A stretch of 7,114 nucleotides of DNA from Propionibacteriales bacterium (GCA_030453285.1 JAKDKP010000108.1:1-7114); one strand, 5' to 3'; positions 1 through 5,569 are shown, numbered from the stretch's first letter. Numbers and translations: made by a program. The notes: generated by a model from the sequence alone, not told the origin.

Positions 1-1124
1 CCCCGTACGACGCCACCCATATGGGACACGCCAACACCTACGTCGCCTTCGACCTGCTGCATCGGGCCTGGCGCGACGCCGGTCTGGACGTGCATTACGT
101 GCAGAACGCCACCGACGTCGACGATCCGTTGTTGGTGCGGGCCCGGGAGACCGGTGTGGACTGGCGACAGCTCGCCGACGAGCAGATCGCGCTGTTCCAC
201 GACGACATGGTGGCGCTGAGGGTTCTCCCACCCCGGGACTACGTCGGGGCGGTCGAATCGATCGAACTGGTCACCGACATGATCGCGGCTCTCGACTCCG
301 CCGGTGCGATCTACCCGATGTCGAGCGGCGAACCCGATCTCTATTTCCGGCAGGCGGTCGATGAGAAGTTCCTCAGTGTGTCCGGCCTGACCCGTGATGA
401 GGCCATGCCCTTGTTTGCCGAACGCGGTGGCGATCCGGATCGTCCCGGCAAGCGCGACGCGTTCGACAGCCTGCTGTGGTTGCAGCAACGTCCCGGCGAA
501 CCCGGCTGGGAATCCCCGTACGGGAAGGGTCGACCGGGTTGGCACATCGAGTGTGCGGCCATCGTCGGGAAGTATCTCGGCACCGCGATCGACGTCCAGG
601 GCGGCGGATCGGATCTGATCTTCCCGCACCACGAGATGTCGGCCTCCCAGGCGCGGGTCGCGACCAGGGCAGAATTCGCCCGGTCGTACGTGCATGCCGG
701 CATGGTCGGTCTGGACGGCGAGAAGATGTCGAAGTCGAAGGGCAACCTCGTCCTGGTGTCGAAGCTGCGCGCCGATGGGGTCGACCCGATGGCGATCCGG
801 ATGGCGTTGCTCACCCAGCACTACCGCAGCGACTGGATGTGGACCGATCGGCTGTTGGCCGATGCCGAGCAGCAGTTGGCGCGGTGGCGCGAGGCGGTCC
901 GGCTGGAGAGCGGTCTGGACCCCACCCCGGCCATCGCCGACATGCGGGCGGCCCTGCGCAACGACCTCGACGCCCCCGCCGCGCTGGCCGCTTTCGATGC
1001 CTGGGCCGGGGCCTCGCTGGCGATGGACAGTGACGACGACGCCGCGCCCGGCATGATGGCCCGAGCCGCCGACACGCTGCTGGGCATCTCGCTCGCCGAC
1101 CCCGGTCCCGGCCCTCGGGCCTGA
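1..1124 (+). CDS. mshC: MshC, mycothiol ligase (cysteine:GlcN-Ins ligase), 5'-partial
   Basis: The product is the cytoplasmic ligase that uses ATP to join L-cysteine to the amine of GlcN-inositol, the penultimate step of mycothiol synthesis. It belongs to the class I cysteinyl-tRNA synthetase fold. The frame is open from base 3 and reads PYDATHMGHANTYVAFDLL, so the gene runs in from the left and the ATG at 21 lies inside the HIGH motif (HMGH, 18-29) and is not the start. KMSKS is at 723-737. Three expected zinc ligands are visible: Cys at 552-554 (WHIECAA) and His/Glu in the PHHE segment at 624-635; the fourth, a Cys in the CGITPYDATH region, lies off-window. The pieces that separate MshC from CysS are GRPGWHIECAAI, GGGSDLIFPHHE, the short C-terminus and the absence of a tRNA anticodon-binding domain. 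Compared with family members of about 410 residues, roughly 40-45 N-terminal residues are missing. It ends at TGA 1122-1124. Identity is very secure. Confidence 0.95.
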   Translation, partial: PYDATHMGHANTYVAFDLLHRAWRDAGLDVHYVQNATDVDDPLLVRARETGVDWRQLADEQIALFHDDMVALRVLPPRDYVGAVESIELVTDMIAALDSAGAIYPMSSGEPDLYFRQAVDEKFLSVSGLTRDEAMPLFAERGGDPDRPGKRDAFDSLLWLQQRPGEPGWESPYGKGRPGWHIECAAIVGKYLGTAIDVQGGGSDLIFPHHEMSASQARVATRAEFARSYVHAGMVGLDGEKMSKSKGNLVLVSKLRADGVDPMAIRMALLTQHYRSDWMWTDRLLADAEQQLARWREAVRLESGLDPTPAIADMRAALRNDLDAPAALAAFDAWAGASLAMDSDDDAAPGMMARAADTLLGISLADPGPGPRA

Positions 1125-1160
1125 GGCGTCCGAGACTGGCAGGCTGCGGCCCCGGCACTG

Positions 1161-1169
1161 TGGCAGAAT
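1161..1169 (+). promoter_or_regulatory. Possible extended -10 promoter for the riboswitch-ribM transcript
   Basis: TGG is followed directly by CAGAAT (1164-1169), resembling an extended -10 element (TGn plus TAnnnT with a C for the first T). Transcription would begin near 1176, just upstream of the FMN riboswitch, which is where a promoter is needed. No convincing -35 box lies at 17-18 nt spacing. This is placement plus a weak motif, so it is tentative. Confidence 0.35.
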
Positions 1170-1193
1170 TGCCCGCGAGTCAAACAAACTCGC

Positions 1194-1344
1194 GCGTGTT
1201 CCGGGGTCGGTGCAAGTCCGAACCGGCGGTGATCTCCAGCCCGTACGGGCCGGGAGTCAGTCCGCGACCCGATGGCAGCCAGCCATCGGTTGATGTGGTG
1301 CAATTCCACGACCGACGGTGAAAGTCCGGATGGGAGGATCACGC
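1194..1344 (+). promoter_or_regulatory. FMN riboswitch (RFN element)
   Basis: This is a flavin mononucleotide aptamer in the 5' leader of the downstream transporter. Conserved blocks appear in order: GGGGTCGGTGCAAGTCCGAACC with ACCGGCGGTGAT, then CCAGCCCGTACGGGC (variable hairpin), GGGAGTCAGTCCGCGACCC, the GTGGTGCAATTCCAC hairpin, CCGACGGTGAAAGTCCGGATGGGAGGA. The closing helix P1 pairs 1194-1202 with 1336-1344 with one internal U-U mismatch. In this family FMN binding stabilises P1 and turns off the gene behind it. No U-tract terminator follows, but a hairpin covering the downstream ribosome binding site and start codon does (1401-1459), so control is probably at translation initiation. The aptamer call is secure; the mode of action is inferred. 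Confidence 0.95.
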
Positions 1345-1360
1345 AAGCTTGACCGCTCGG

Positions 1361-1398
1361 CATCGTCGTCCCTTGGTGGGGCTGGTGTCGCGGCGATG
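1361..1398 (+). promoter_or_regulatory. Stem-loop in the riboswitch expression platform
   Basis: CATCGTCG (1361-1368) can pair with CGGCGATG (1391-1398) as eight base pairs with one G-U. It lies between the FMN aptamer and the start-site hairpin and is not followed by a U run, so it is not an intrinsic terminator. It may be a spacer helix or part of a switching rearrangement. I found no clear anti-sequestering partner by eye. Confidence 0.4.
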
Positions 1399-1400
1399 GT

Positions 1401-1459
1401 CATGCTTCTTTCTCAACCCCGGTGTTCGTGCGACCGGATGAGAGTTGAGGAGAAGCATG
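1401..1459 (+). promoter_or_regulatory. Hairpin sequestering the ribM ribosome binding site and start codon
   Basis: CATGCTTCT (1401-1409) is exactly complementary to AGAAGCATG (1451-1459), and CTCAAC (1412-1417) to GTTGAG (1444-1449), separated only by a small internal loop (TT opposite G). The helix continues as CCGGT (1419-1423) with ACCGG (1433-1437) around a 9-nt loop. It buries the Shine-Dalgarno stretch GAGGAG (1447-1452) and the ATG at 1457. With the FMN aptamer directly upstream, this looks like the off-state of a translational flavin switch. Confidence 0.7.
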
Positions 1460-2227
1460 AATGTCTCTGAGTTCCTCGGATGGTTGCTGAACGCCGAACT
1501 CGATCTGAAGTTCGGCAAGCCCATCCTGTGGCGAGAAATCGTCGGCAACGTGTTCGGCCTGGCCAGCGCCTGGCTCGGCATGCAACGCAAGGTGTGGGCC
1601 TGGCCCATCGGCATCGTTGGCAACGTCCTGCTGTTCACCGTGTTCACCGGCGTGCTGTTCGCCAACCCGCAGGAGCTCACGCTGTGGGGGCAGGCCGGCC
1701 GCCAGGTGTTCTTCGTGGCGGTGTCGGTGTACGGCTGGTACGGCTGGTGGCGATTCCGTCAGAGCCACGAGGGCGGAGCCGGGGTGGAACCCCGCTGGGC
1801 GTCCTGGCGCGAACGGGGCATCCTGATCGCCGCGGCCATCCTGGCCTGGGTGGTGCTGTACTTCGTCCTCGCCGCGCTGGGCTCGTGGGGCCCGGTGGTG
1901 GATGCCTGGATCCTGACCGGATCCATTCTGGCGACGTACGGGATGGCCCGCGGCTACGTCGAATTCTGGCTGGTCTGGATCGCGGTGGATCTGGTGGGCG
2001 TGCCGACTCTGCTGGTGGCCGGGTTCTACCCCAGTGCGGCGATGTACGCGGTGTACGGCCTGTTCTGCGTGATCGGATTCGTCCAGTGGTGGCGGATCAA
2101 TCGCTCCCAGCCCCGGGTCGACCTCCCGCCAGCGACCGACGAGGCGGCGGACCTGCACCGGGCCGGCGTTCGTCCGGTCGAGAGGTCGGGGCCCGGTGGC
2201 GACGAAACCCTCGAGGTGACGCACTAG
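1457..2227 (+). CDS. ribM: PnuC-family riboflavin transporter RibM/PnuX
   Basis: This 256-residue integral membrane protein is of the PnuC (nicotinamide riboside/vitamin facilitator) family. About seven hydrophobic segments are visible, roughly residues 28-42, 49-68, 83-100, 121-141, 147-164, 169-188 and 193-212, followed by a polar, probably cytoplasmic tail of about 44 residues. Family hallmarks are [10 protein letters not shown] (47-56), YGWYGWWRF (92-100) and the E-x-W-x-x-W-x-x-x-D pattern at 169-178. PnuC relatives carry different vitamins; the FMN riboswitch in front points to riboflavin uptake, as for RibM/PnuX of corynebacteria and streptomycetes. I chose the ATG at 1457 because GAGGAG sits 4 nt upstream; an in-frame TTG at 1445 would only add four residues encoded by the ribosome binding site. 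The stop codon TAG (2225-2227) overlaps the likely -10 box of hisE. Family is secure; substrate rests on the riboswitch. Confidence 0.9.
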   Translation: MNVSEFLGWLLNAELDLKFGKPILWREIVGNVFGLASAWLGMQRKVWAWPIGIVGNVLLFTVFTGVLFANPQELTLWGQAGRQVFFVAVSVYGWYGWWRFRQSHEGGAGVEPRWASWRERGILIAAAILAWVVLYFVLAALGSWGPVVDAWILTGSILATYGMARGYVEFWLVWIAVDLVGVPTLLVAGFYPSAAMYAVYGLFCVIGFVQWWRINRSQPRVDLPPATDEAADLHRAGVRPVERSGPGGDETLEVTH

Positions 2228-2230
2228 AGT
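2225..2230 (+). promoter_or_regulatory. -10 box of a probable leaderless hisE promoter
   Basis: TAGAGT fits the actinobacterial TAnnnT -10 consensus, and its last T lies 7 nt before the GTG at 2238, so transcription should begin at or within a base of the start codon. There is no good Shine-Dalgarno sequence before hisE, as expected for a leaderless mRNA. No clear -35 box is seen. The first three bases are also the ribM stop codon. Confidence 0.6.
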
Positions 2231-2237
2231 TGCGGTC

Positions 2238-2588
2238 GTGTCCTGGACCCCTGATCACCCATCGACCGGCCCCGCCATCCGGCCGGCTGACCCGGCCAAC
2301 CTGTCGACCGGTCCGGCCAGTGGCGGCAAGTCATTCGAGGCGCTCTTCGCCGAGCTGACCGAGAAGGCCCGCCGTCGGACGGAGGGGTCGGGCACGGTCG
2401 CCGAACTCGATGGCGGAGTGCATGCGATCGGCAAAAAGATCGTCGAGGAGGCCGCCGAGGTGTGGATGGCAGCCGAGTTTCAGACCCGCGCCGAGGCCGC
2501 CGAAGAGATCAGTCAGTTGCTGTACCACCTGCAGGTGATGATGATCAGTCTCGACCTGGACCTCGACGACATCTATGAGTACCTGTGA
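2238..2588 (+). CDS. hisE: HisE, phosphoribosyl-ATP pyrophosphatase
   Basis: HisE hydrolyses phosphoribosyl-ATP to phosphoribosyl-AMP and pyrophosphate, the second step of histidine synthesis, in the cytoplasm. The 116-residue product has an all-alpha MazG-like domain from about residue 31 to the end, with SFEALFAEL (32-40), [27 protein letters not shown] (50-76; acidic metal-binding residues in the EEAAE stretch) and [15 protein letters not shown] (88-102). Typical actinobacterial HisE proteins have about 87-95 residues. The extra 30 residues are a Pro/Gly/Ser/Thr-rich, probably disordered leader in which STGPA occurs twice. The GTG at 2238 is the only ATG, GTG or TTG before the domain in this frame, and it matches the start of a leaderless mRNA. 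hisG follows after 17 nt. Confidence 0.93.
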   Translation: MSWTPDHPSTGPAIRPADPANLSTGPASGGKSFEALFAELTEKARRRTEGSGTVAELDGGVHAIGKKIVEEAAEVWMAAEFQTRAEAAEEISQLLYHLQVMMISLDLDLDDIYEYL

Positions 2589-2605
2589 CAGGAGAATCGA
2601 ACACG

Positions 2606-3466
2606 ATGCGCCAGCACGACCTGCTCCGGATCGCCGTACCCAACAAGGGCTCCTTGGCCGAGGCGTCGGCGCAACTGTTGACCGAGGCCGGCTACCGGAT
2701 GCGGTCCGACAGCAAGGATCTGGTGCTCACCGACGAGGCGAACGGAGTGGAGTTCTACTACCTCCGTCCCCGAGACATCGCGGTGTACGTCGGCGAAGGC
2801 ACACTTGATCTTGGCATCACCGGTCGGGACATGCTGGTCGACTCCGGCGCGGCCGCCGTCGAGGTGCGTCAGCTCGGGTTCGGGGCGAGCCGATTCCGGT
2901 TCGCCGCCCCGGCCAGCGACCAGCTCAGGGTCGAAGACCTCCAGGGCAAACGGTTGGCGACCTCGTACCCCGGACTGGTGGGTGACTACCTCACCCAGCG
3001 GGGGATCGAGACCAGGTTGATCAAGCTTGACGGGGCGGTGGAGACCGCCATCAAGCTCGGCGTTGCCGACGCCATTGCCGATGTGGTGCAGACCGGGACG
3101 ACCCTGCGGCGGGCCGGTCTCGACTTGTTCGGGGATCCGATCATGGAGTCCGAGGCGATCCTGATCCGTCGTGGCGGGGACGTCCCCCCGCCCGGCCTTG
3201 ATCAACTTGAGCGCCGGATCAACGGAGTGCTGGTCGCGCGCAACTACGTGATGATGGACTACGACATCGCCCAGGCCCAGGTCGAGGAAGCCAGCCAGCT
3301 CACCCCCGGACTCGAGTCGCCAACCGTGTCTCCGCTGGCACGGGAGGGCTGGGTGGCGGTCCGCGCCATGGTCCCCAAGGCCGATGCCCAACTGATCATG
3401 GACAACCTCTGGTCGATTGGTGCGCGCGCCATCCTGGTCACCGACATCGCCGCCTGCCGACTGTGA
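2606..3466 (+). CDS. hisG: HisG, ATP phosphoribosyltransferase (long form)
   Basis: HisG condenses ATP with PRPP to give phosphoribosyl-ATP, the committed and normally histidine-inhibited first step of histidine synthesis. The 286-residue product is the long (HisZ-independent) form. Residues 8-17 read RIAVPNKGSL, 63-77 GEGTLDLGITGRDML, and 155-167 DAIADVVQTGTTL is the PRPP-binding loop. The C-terminal ACT-like regulatory domain covers about 210-286 (from INGVLVARNYVMMDYD to the GARAILVTDIAACRL end), so histidine feedback control is expected. I prefer the ATG at 2606, which has AGGAG at 2590-2594 and begins at the family's normal N-terminus, over the in-frame GTG at 2585, which overlaps the hisE stop and lies upstream of that ribosome binding site. 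It sits 17 nt behind hisE, and its TGA overlaps the next gene's GTG, so the three genes are surely co-transcribed. Confidence 0.95.
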   Translation: MRQHDLLRIAVPNKGSLAEASAQLLTEAGYRMRSDSKDLVLTDEANGVEFYYLRPRDIAVYVGEGTLDLGITGRDMLVDSGAAAVEVRQLGFGASRFRFAAPASDQLRVEDLQGKRLATSYPGLVGDYLTQRGIETRLIKLDGAVETAIKLGVADAIADVVQTGTTLRRAGLDLFGDPIMESEAILIRRGGDVPPPGLDQLERRINGVLVARNYVMMDYDIAQAQVEEASQLTPGLESPTVSPLAREGWVAVRAMVPKADAQLIMDNLWSIGARAILVTDIAACRL

Positions 3467-3930
3467 AGACGCAGATCTACCGGCCCCGGGTGCTGATCAT
3501 CACCTACGCCGTCTTTGCCGTGCTGTTGCTGGTCGGATCGTTCGCCTTCTGGTTCGGTCTCGATCCCGGTACGCGTGTTCGGTTCAACTGGCTGCAGATC
3601 GCCAACATGGTCTTTCTGGTCGCCCTGCTGTTGGTGCTGTTCGGGGCGCTGGCGTTCTCGGTGGTCCTGGTCGATGAGCGCGGCCTGATGGTGCGCAATG
3701 CCTTCCGTGTCTGGCGGCTGCCGTGGTCAACCCTGCACAGTGTCGTGCTGCGTGAGGGGGACACCTTCGCCACGCTGTTGCTGCTCGCCCATGATGCGCA
3801 CAAGGAGCCGGCCCGGCGGATGCTGTTCGGTCTGCAGTCGGTCGATGGAGCCCGTACGGTCGAGGCCGTACGCCAGATCAACGCCGACATCGTGGCCCAC
3901 CGTCGACCAGCCCCGGAGGGTCGCGACTAG
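3463..3930 (+). CDS. Two-helix membrane protein with a bacterial PH-like domain
   Basis: This 155-residue protein has two hydrophobic helices (about residues 9-31 and 43-68) joined by a short polar loop. A soluble domain of about 75 residues follows, starting VDERGLMVRNAFRVWRLPWSTLHSVVLREGD. That pattern, a new beta-sheet domain with an R-x-P-W strand turn after two membrane spans, is typical of small actinobacterial bacterial-PH proteins (bPH_6 type) often found right after hisG. It starts with GTG 3463 in a GTGA overlap with the hisG stop, indicating translational coupling. Its molecular function is unknown. Membrane anchoring is well supported by the sequence; a role tied to histidine synthesis is only suggested by position. 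The stop codon TAG (3928-3930) overlaps the -10 box of the next gene. Confidence 0.82.
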   Translation: MKTQIYRPRVLIITYAVFAVLLLVGSFAFWFGLDPGTRVRFNWLQIANMVFLVALLLVLFGALAFSVVLVDERGLMVRNAFRVWRLPWSTLHSVVLREGDTFATLLLLAHDAHKEPARRMLFGLQSVDGARTVEAVRQINADIVAHRRPAPEGRD

Positions 3931-3933
3931 GGT
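3928..3933 (+). promoter_or_regulatory. -10 box of a probable leaderless promoter for the SseB-family gene
   Basis: TAGGGT fits TAnnnT, and its last T is 8 nt before the ATG at 3942, placing the transcription start at or next to the start codon. A weak -35-like TCGACC lies at 3903-3908 (19-nt spacer). As at hisE, the box reuses the stop codon of the preceding gene. GGGTGG (3930-3935) could instead serve as a poor ribosome binding site if transcription comes from upstream. Confidence 0.5.
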
Positions 3934-3941
3934 GGCGCCCC

Positions 3942-4523
3942 ATGGAGCTTGAGCGCACTCTCTCCCCGTCCCCTTTCCCCGGCGACGACGGCCGGGGCGA
4001 CCCGGTCGTACGAGGTCACCTGGCTGAGGCGATGTCCGGCGATGTTCAGGACTACCTGCGTGCGGTGGCGTCGTTGTGCGAGACCCGACTGATGGTGCCG
4101 ATCGTCGCCACCGCCACCAGCACCTCTGCCGCTGAGCAGCGGGCCGGCATCGATGCCCTGCTCACCGTCGACAAGGAGGCCGACATGGCGGTGGTGATGC
4201 TGCAGGCCACCGACGGGCGCAAGGCACTGCTCAGTTTCACCGGCCTGGACTCGCTGGCCAGTTGGCAGCCCGATGCTCGGCCAGTGCCGGTGACTCTCGA
4301 CCTGGCCGCCCGGGCCGCCGTCGCCGAGGGGGCGACCGCGCTGATCATCGACATGCAGGGGCCGCATCCGCTGGTCCTGGATGACGAGGTGCTGGAGCAT
4401 CTCTCCCAGGGGCATCGGCTGGTCGAACTTCCCGAGGATCCGGCGTTGGAGGGTGGCGGCTTCGGCTGGATCGTGCAGGAGGCGTCCACGGCTGAGTCGC
4501 AGGGGGATCGGTCAACGGATTGA
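3942..4523 (+). CDS. SseB-family (SseB N-terminal domain) protein
   Basis: The 193-residue soluble protein has no signal peptide or membrane segment. From about residue 30 to 160 it resembles the SseB N-terminal-domain proteins of actinobacteria: an opening helix (DVQDYLRAVASLCETRLMVPIVAT), an acidic strand region (VDKEADMAVVMLQATDGRKALLSFTGLDSLASWQPDARPVPV) that reads like the family's LP-x-x-x-A-F-TS-x-E-x-L pattern, then LAARAAVAEGATALIIDMQGPHPLVLDDEVLEHL. The first 25 residues and the last 25 are low in hydrophobics and probably flexible. Proteins of this family are often encoded just upstream of infC in actinobacteria, and their function is not established. The ATG at 3942 matches the predicted leaderless transcription start; an in-frame ATG at 4032 is a less likely alternative. 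Confidence 0.8.
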   Translation: MELERTLSPSPFPGDDGRGDPVVRGHLAEAMSGDVQDYLRAVASLCETRLMVPIVATATSTSAAEQRAGIDALLTVDKEADMAVVMLQATDGRKALLSFTGLDSLASWQPDARPVPVTLDLAARAAVAEGATALIIDMQGPHPLVLDDEVLEHLSQGHRLVELPEDPALEGGGFGWIVQEASTAESQGDRSTD

Positions 4524-4568
4524 GTCGAGCCAGCCCATCGGTGATGTGCGCCCGCGCCCGGCGCCGTG

Positions 4569-4574
4569 TAGCAT
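4569..4574 (+). promoter_or_regulatory. Candidate -10 box of the infC operon promoter
   Basis: TAGCAT fits TAnnnT, and transcription would start near 4581, giving a leader of about 200 nt before infC. A weak -35-like TGTGCG occurs at 4545-4550 (18-nt spacer). Position and motif agree, but the -35 box is poor. Confidence 0.5.
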
Positions 4575-4580
4575 GGCGTG

Positions 4581-4779
4581 CGGTCGTCAGCATCATCGAC
4601 GGCCCTCGTACGAAGTGGAGACCTGATCTCCCACCTCACCAGCACCACGGGTCCGTGGCAGCAGGCAGGTCGGTACCGAGGCGGCGACGTGATCGCTCCC
4701 TCCATCAGGGTCTTCGCGTACGCGCGAGGGCCCTTTGTCGTGCTGGTGACTGGAGACTCACCCACCCATTGGAGGACAC
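4581..4779 (+). promoter_or_regulatory. Structured 5' leader of the infC-rpmI-rplT operon (putative attenuator)
   Basis: The 256 bases between the SseB-family gene and infC hold no convincing gene but several pairings. Local hairpins are 4615-4621 with 4627-4634 (one bulge), CCACG 4645-4649 with CGTGG 4654-4658, and GGTGA 4745-4749 with TCACC 4758-4762. GGCCCTCG (4601-4608) is exactly complementary to CGAGGGCC (4725-4732), the 3' arm of the terminator-like hairpin, so it could act as an antiterminator. CCTCGTAC (4604-4611) can instead pair with 4673-4681 (one bulged C), which would free the terminator. CCTCCA (4699-4704) is complementary to TGGAGG (4770-4775), the infC ribosome binding site. 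Known infC/L20 operons are often autoregulated by L20 or IF3 through leader RNA; which signal acts here is unknown. Confidence 0.55.
4707..4737 (+). terminator. Terminator-like hairpin in the infC leader
   Basis: AGGGTCTTCGCG (4707-4718) pairs over twelve positions, including two G-U pairs, with CGCGAGGGCCCT (4723-4734) around the loop TACG, followed by TTTGT. The U-tract is short, as is common for actinobacterial intrinsic terminators. It lies about 45 nt before infC, so it would act as a conditional terminator for the operon rather than as the end of the preceding gene. Confidence 0.55.
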
Positions 4780-5466
4780 ATCAGCACCGAACAGCGCATC
4801 AATGAGCGTATCCGTGTTCCCGAGGTCCGGCTTGTCGGCCCGGCCGGGGAACAGGTCGGCATCGTCCGCACCGAGGACGCCTTGCGTCTTGCCCGTGACC
4901 AGGGACTTGATCTTGTCGAGGTCGCAGCCCAGTCGCGCCCGCCCGTCTGCAAGCTCATGGACTACGGGAAGTTCAAGTACGAGAACGCCCAGAAGGCTCG
5001 TGAGAGTCGACGGAACCAGACCAACACGATCATCAAGGAAATGAAGCTCCGACCGAAGATCGACGACCACGACTACGAGACCAAGAAGGGTCACGTCGTG
5101 CGCTTCCTCAAGGGTGGCGACAAGGTCAAGGTGACGATCATGTTCCGCGGTCGCGAGCAGTCGCGACCCGAGTTGGGCTTCCGGCTGCTGCAGAAGCTGG
5201 CCGAGGACGTCGTCGAGCTCGGTTTCGTCGAGAGCGCGCCCAAGCAGGACGGTCGCAACATGCTCATGGTGCTCGGGCCGACCCGCAAGAAGTCCGAGGC
5301 CAAGGCCGACCAGCAGGCCGAGCGTGAACGTCGGGCCGCGGAGCGCAAGGCCGATCACGACGCCGAGCAGCACGTCGAGGAAGAGCTGCGCGCCAGAGCC
5401 AAGAACGAACCAGCGCACACCAAGAAGAAGGGCCCGGCCGACAACCTGGACCCCGACGTCATCTGA
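4780..5466 (+). CDS. infC: Translation initiation factor IF3, with a non-canonical ATC start
   Basis: IF3 binds the 30S subunit, prevents premature 50S joining and rejects wrong start codons and initiator mismatches. The 228-residue product has the N-domain ([24 protein letters not shown], 6-29; [13 protein letters not shown], 56-68), a charged linker helix, and the C-domain (about 90-175: [26 protein letters not shown], then [17 protein letters not shown]). An unusually charged Lys/Glu/Arg tail fills the last 50 residues. No ATG, GTG or TTG lies in frame between the TGA at 4747-4749 and the TTG at 4882, and starting at 4882 would delete 34 residues of conserved N-domain. ATC at 4780 has GGAGG (4771-4775) 4 nt upstream and gives the family's normal [11 protein letters not shown]-terminus. 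IF3 discriminates against AUU/AUC starts, so a rare start gives self-limiting synthesis, as known for the AUU start of E. coli infC. Confidence 0.93.
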   Translation: MSTEQRINERIRVPEVRLVGPAGEQVGIVRTEDALRLARDQGLDLVEVAAQSRPPVCKLMDYGKFKYENAQKARESRRNQTNTIIKEMKLRPKIDDHDYETKKGHVVRFLKGGDKVKVTIMFRGREQSRPELGFRLLQKLAEDVVELGFVESAPKQDGRNMLMVLGPTRKKSEAKADQQAERERRAAERKADHDAEQHVEEELRARAKNEPAHTKKKGPADNLDPDVI

Positions 5467-5474
5467 CGTCACCA

Positions 5475-5494
5475 CGGGGTGGACGACCACCCCG
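5475..5494 (+). promoter_or_regulatory. Perfect stem-loop in the infC-rpmI spacer
   Basis: CGGGGTGG (5475-5482) and CCACCCCG (5487-5494) form eight perfect pairs around the loop ACGA, starting 9 nt after the infC stop codon. No U run follows, so it is not a standard terminator. It could be an RNA-processing, stability or ribosomal-protein binding element. Confidence 0.5.
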
Positions 5495-5530
5495 CCCCCT
5501 GCCGGTGCACGACACGACAGGGAACTGAGT

Positions 5531-5548
5531 CCGGGCAGCAACGCCCGG
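5531..5548 (+). promoter_or_regulatory. Second perfect stem-loop before rpmI
   Basis: CCGGGC (5531-5536) and GCCCGG (5543-5548) form six perfect pairs around the loop AGCAAC. It ends 12 nt before the rpmI ribosome binding site (GGAG, 5560-5563), close enough to influence ribosome loading. Its partner protein, if any, is unknown. Confidence 0.45.
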
Positions 5549-5569
5549 CGACAACGATTGGAGCGGCTC

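Noticed and set aside
21..23. ATG 21 as the start of mshC
   Set aside because: The codons before it encode PYDATH of the conserved HIGH-motif region, so the real start is outside the window.
1480..2358. 292-codon + frame overlapping ribM
   Set aside because: It is the +1 shadow of the transporter gene, Arg/Gly/Pro-rich without a domain.
4573..4626. 17-codon ATG frame at the start of the infC leader
   Set aside because: Its ATG overlaps the predicted -10 box, so it would lie upstream of the transcription start.
4578..4805. 75-codon frame from GTG 4578 spanning the infC leader, a possible leader peptide
   Set aside because: The GTG is only 4 nt after the -10 box, too close for a leaderless start, and has no ribosome binding site. 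The frame runs through the structured leader into infC and has no family resemblance.
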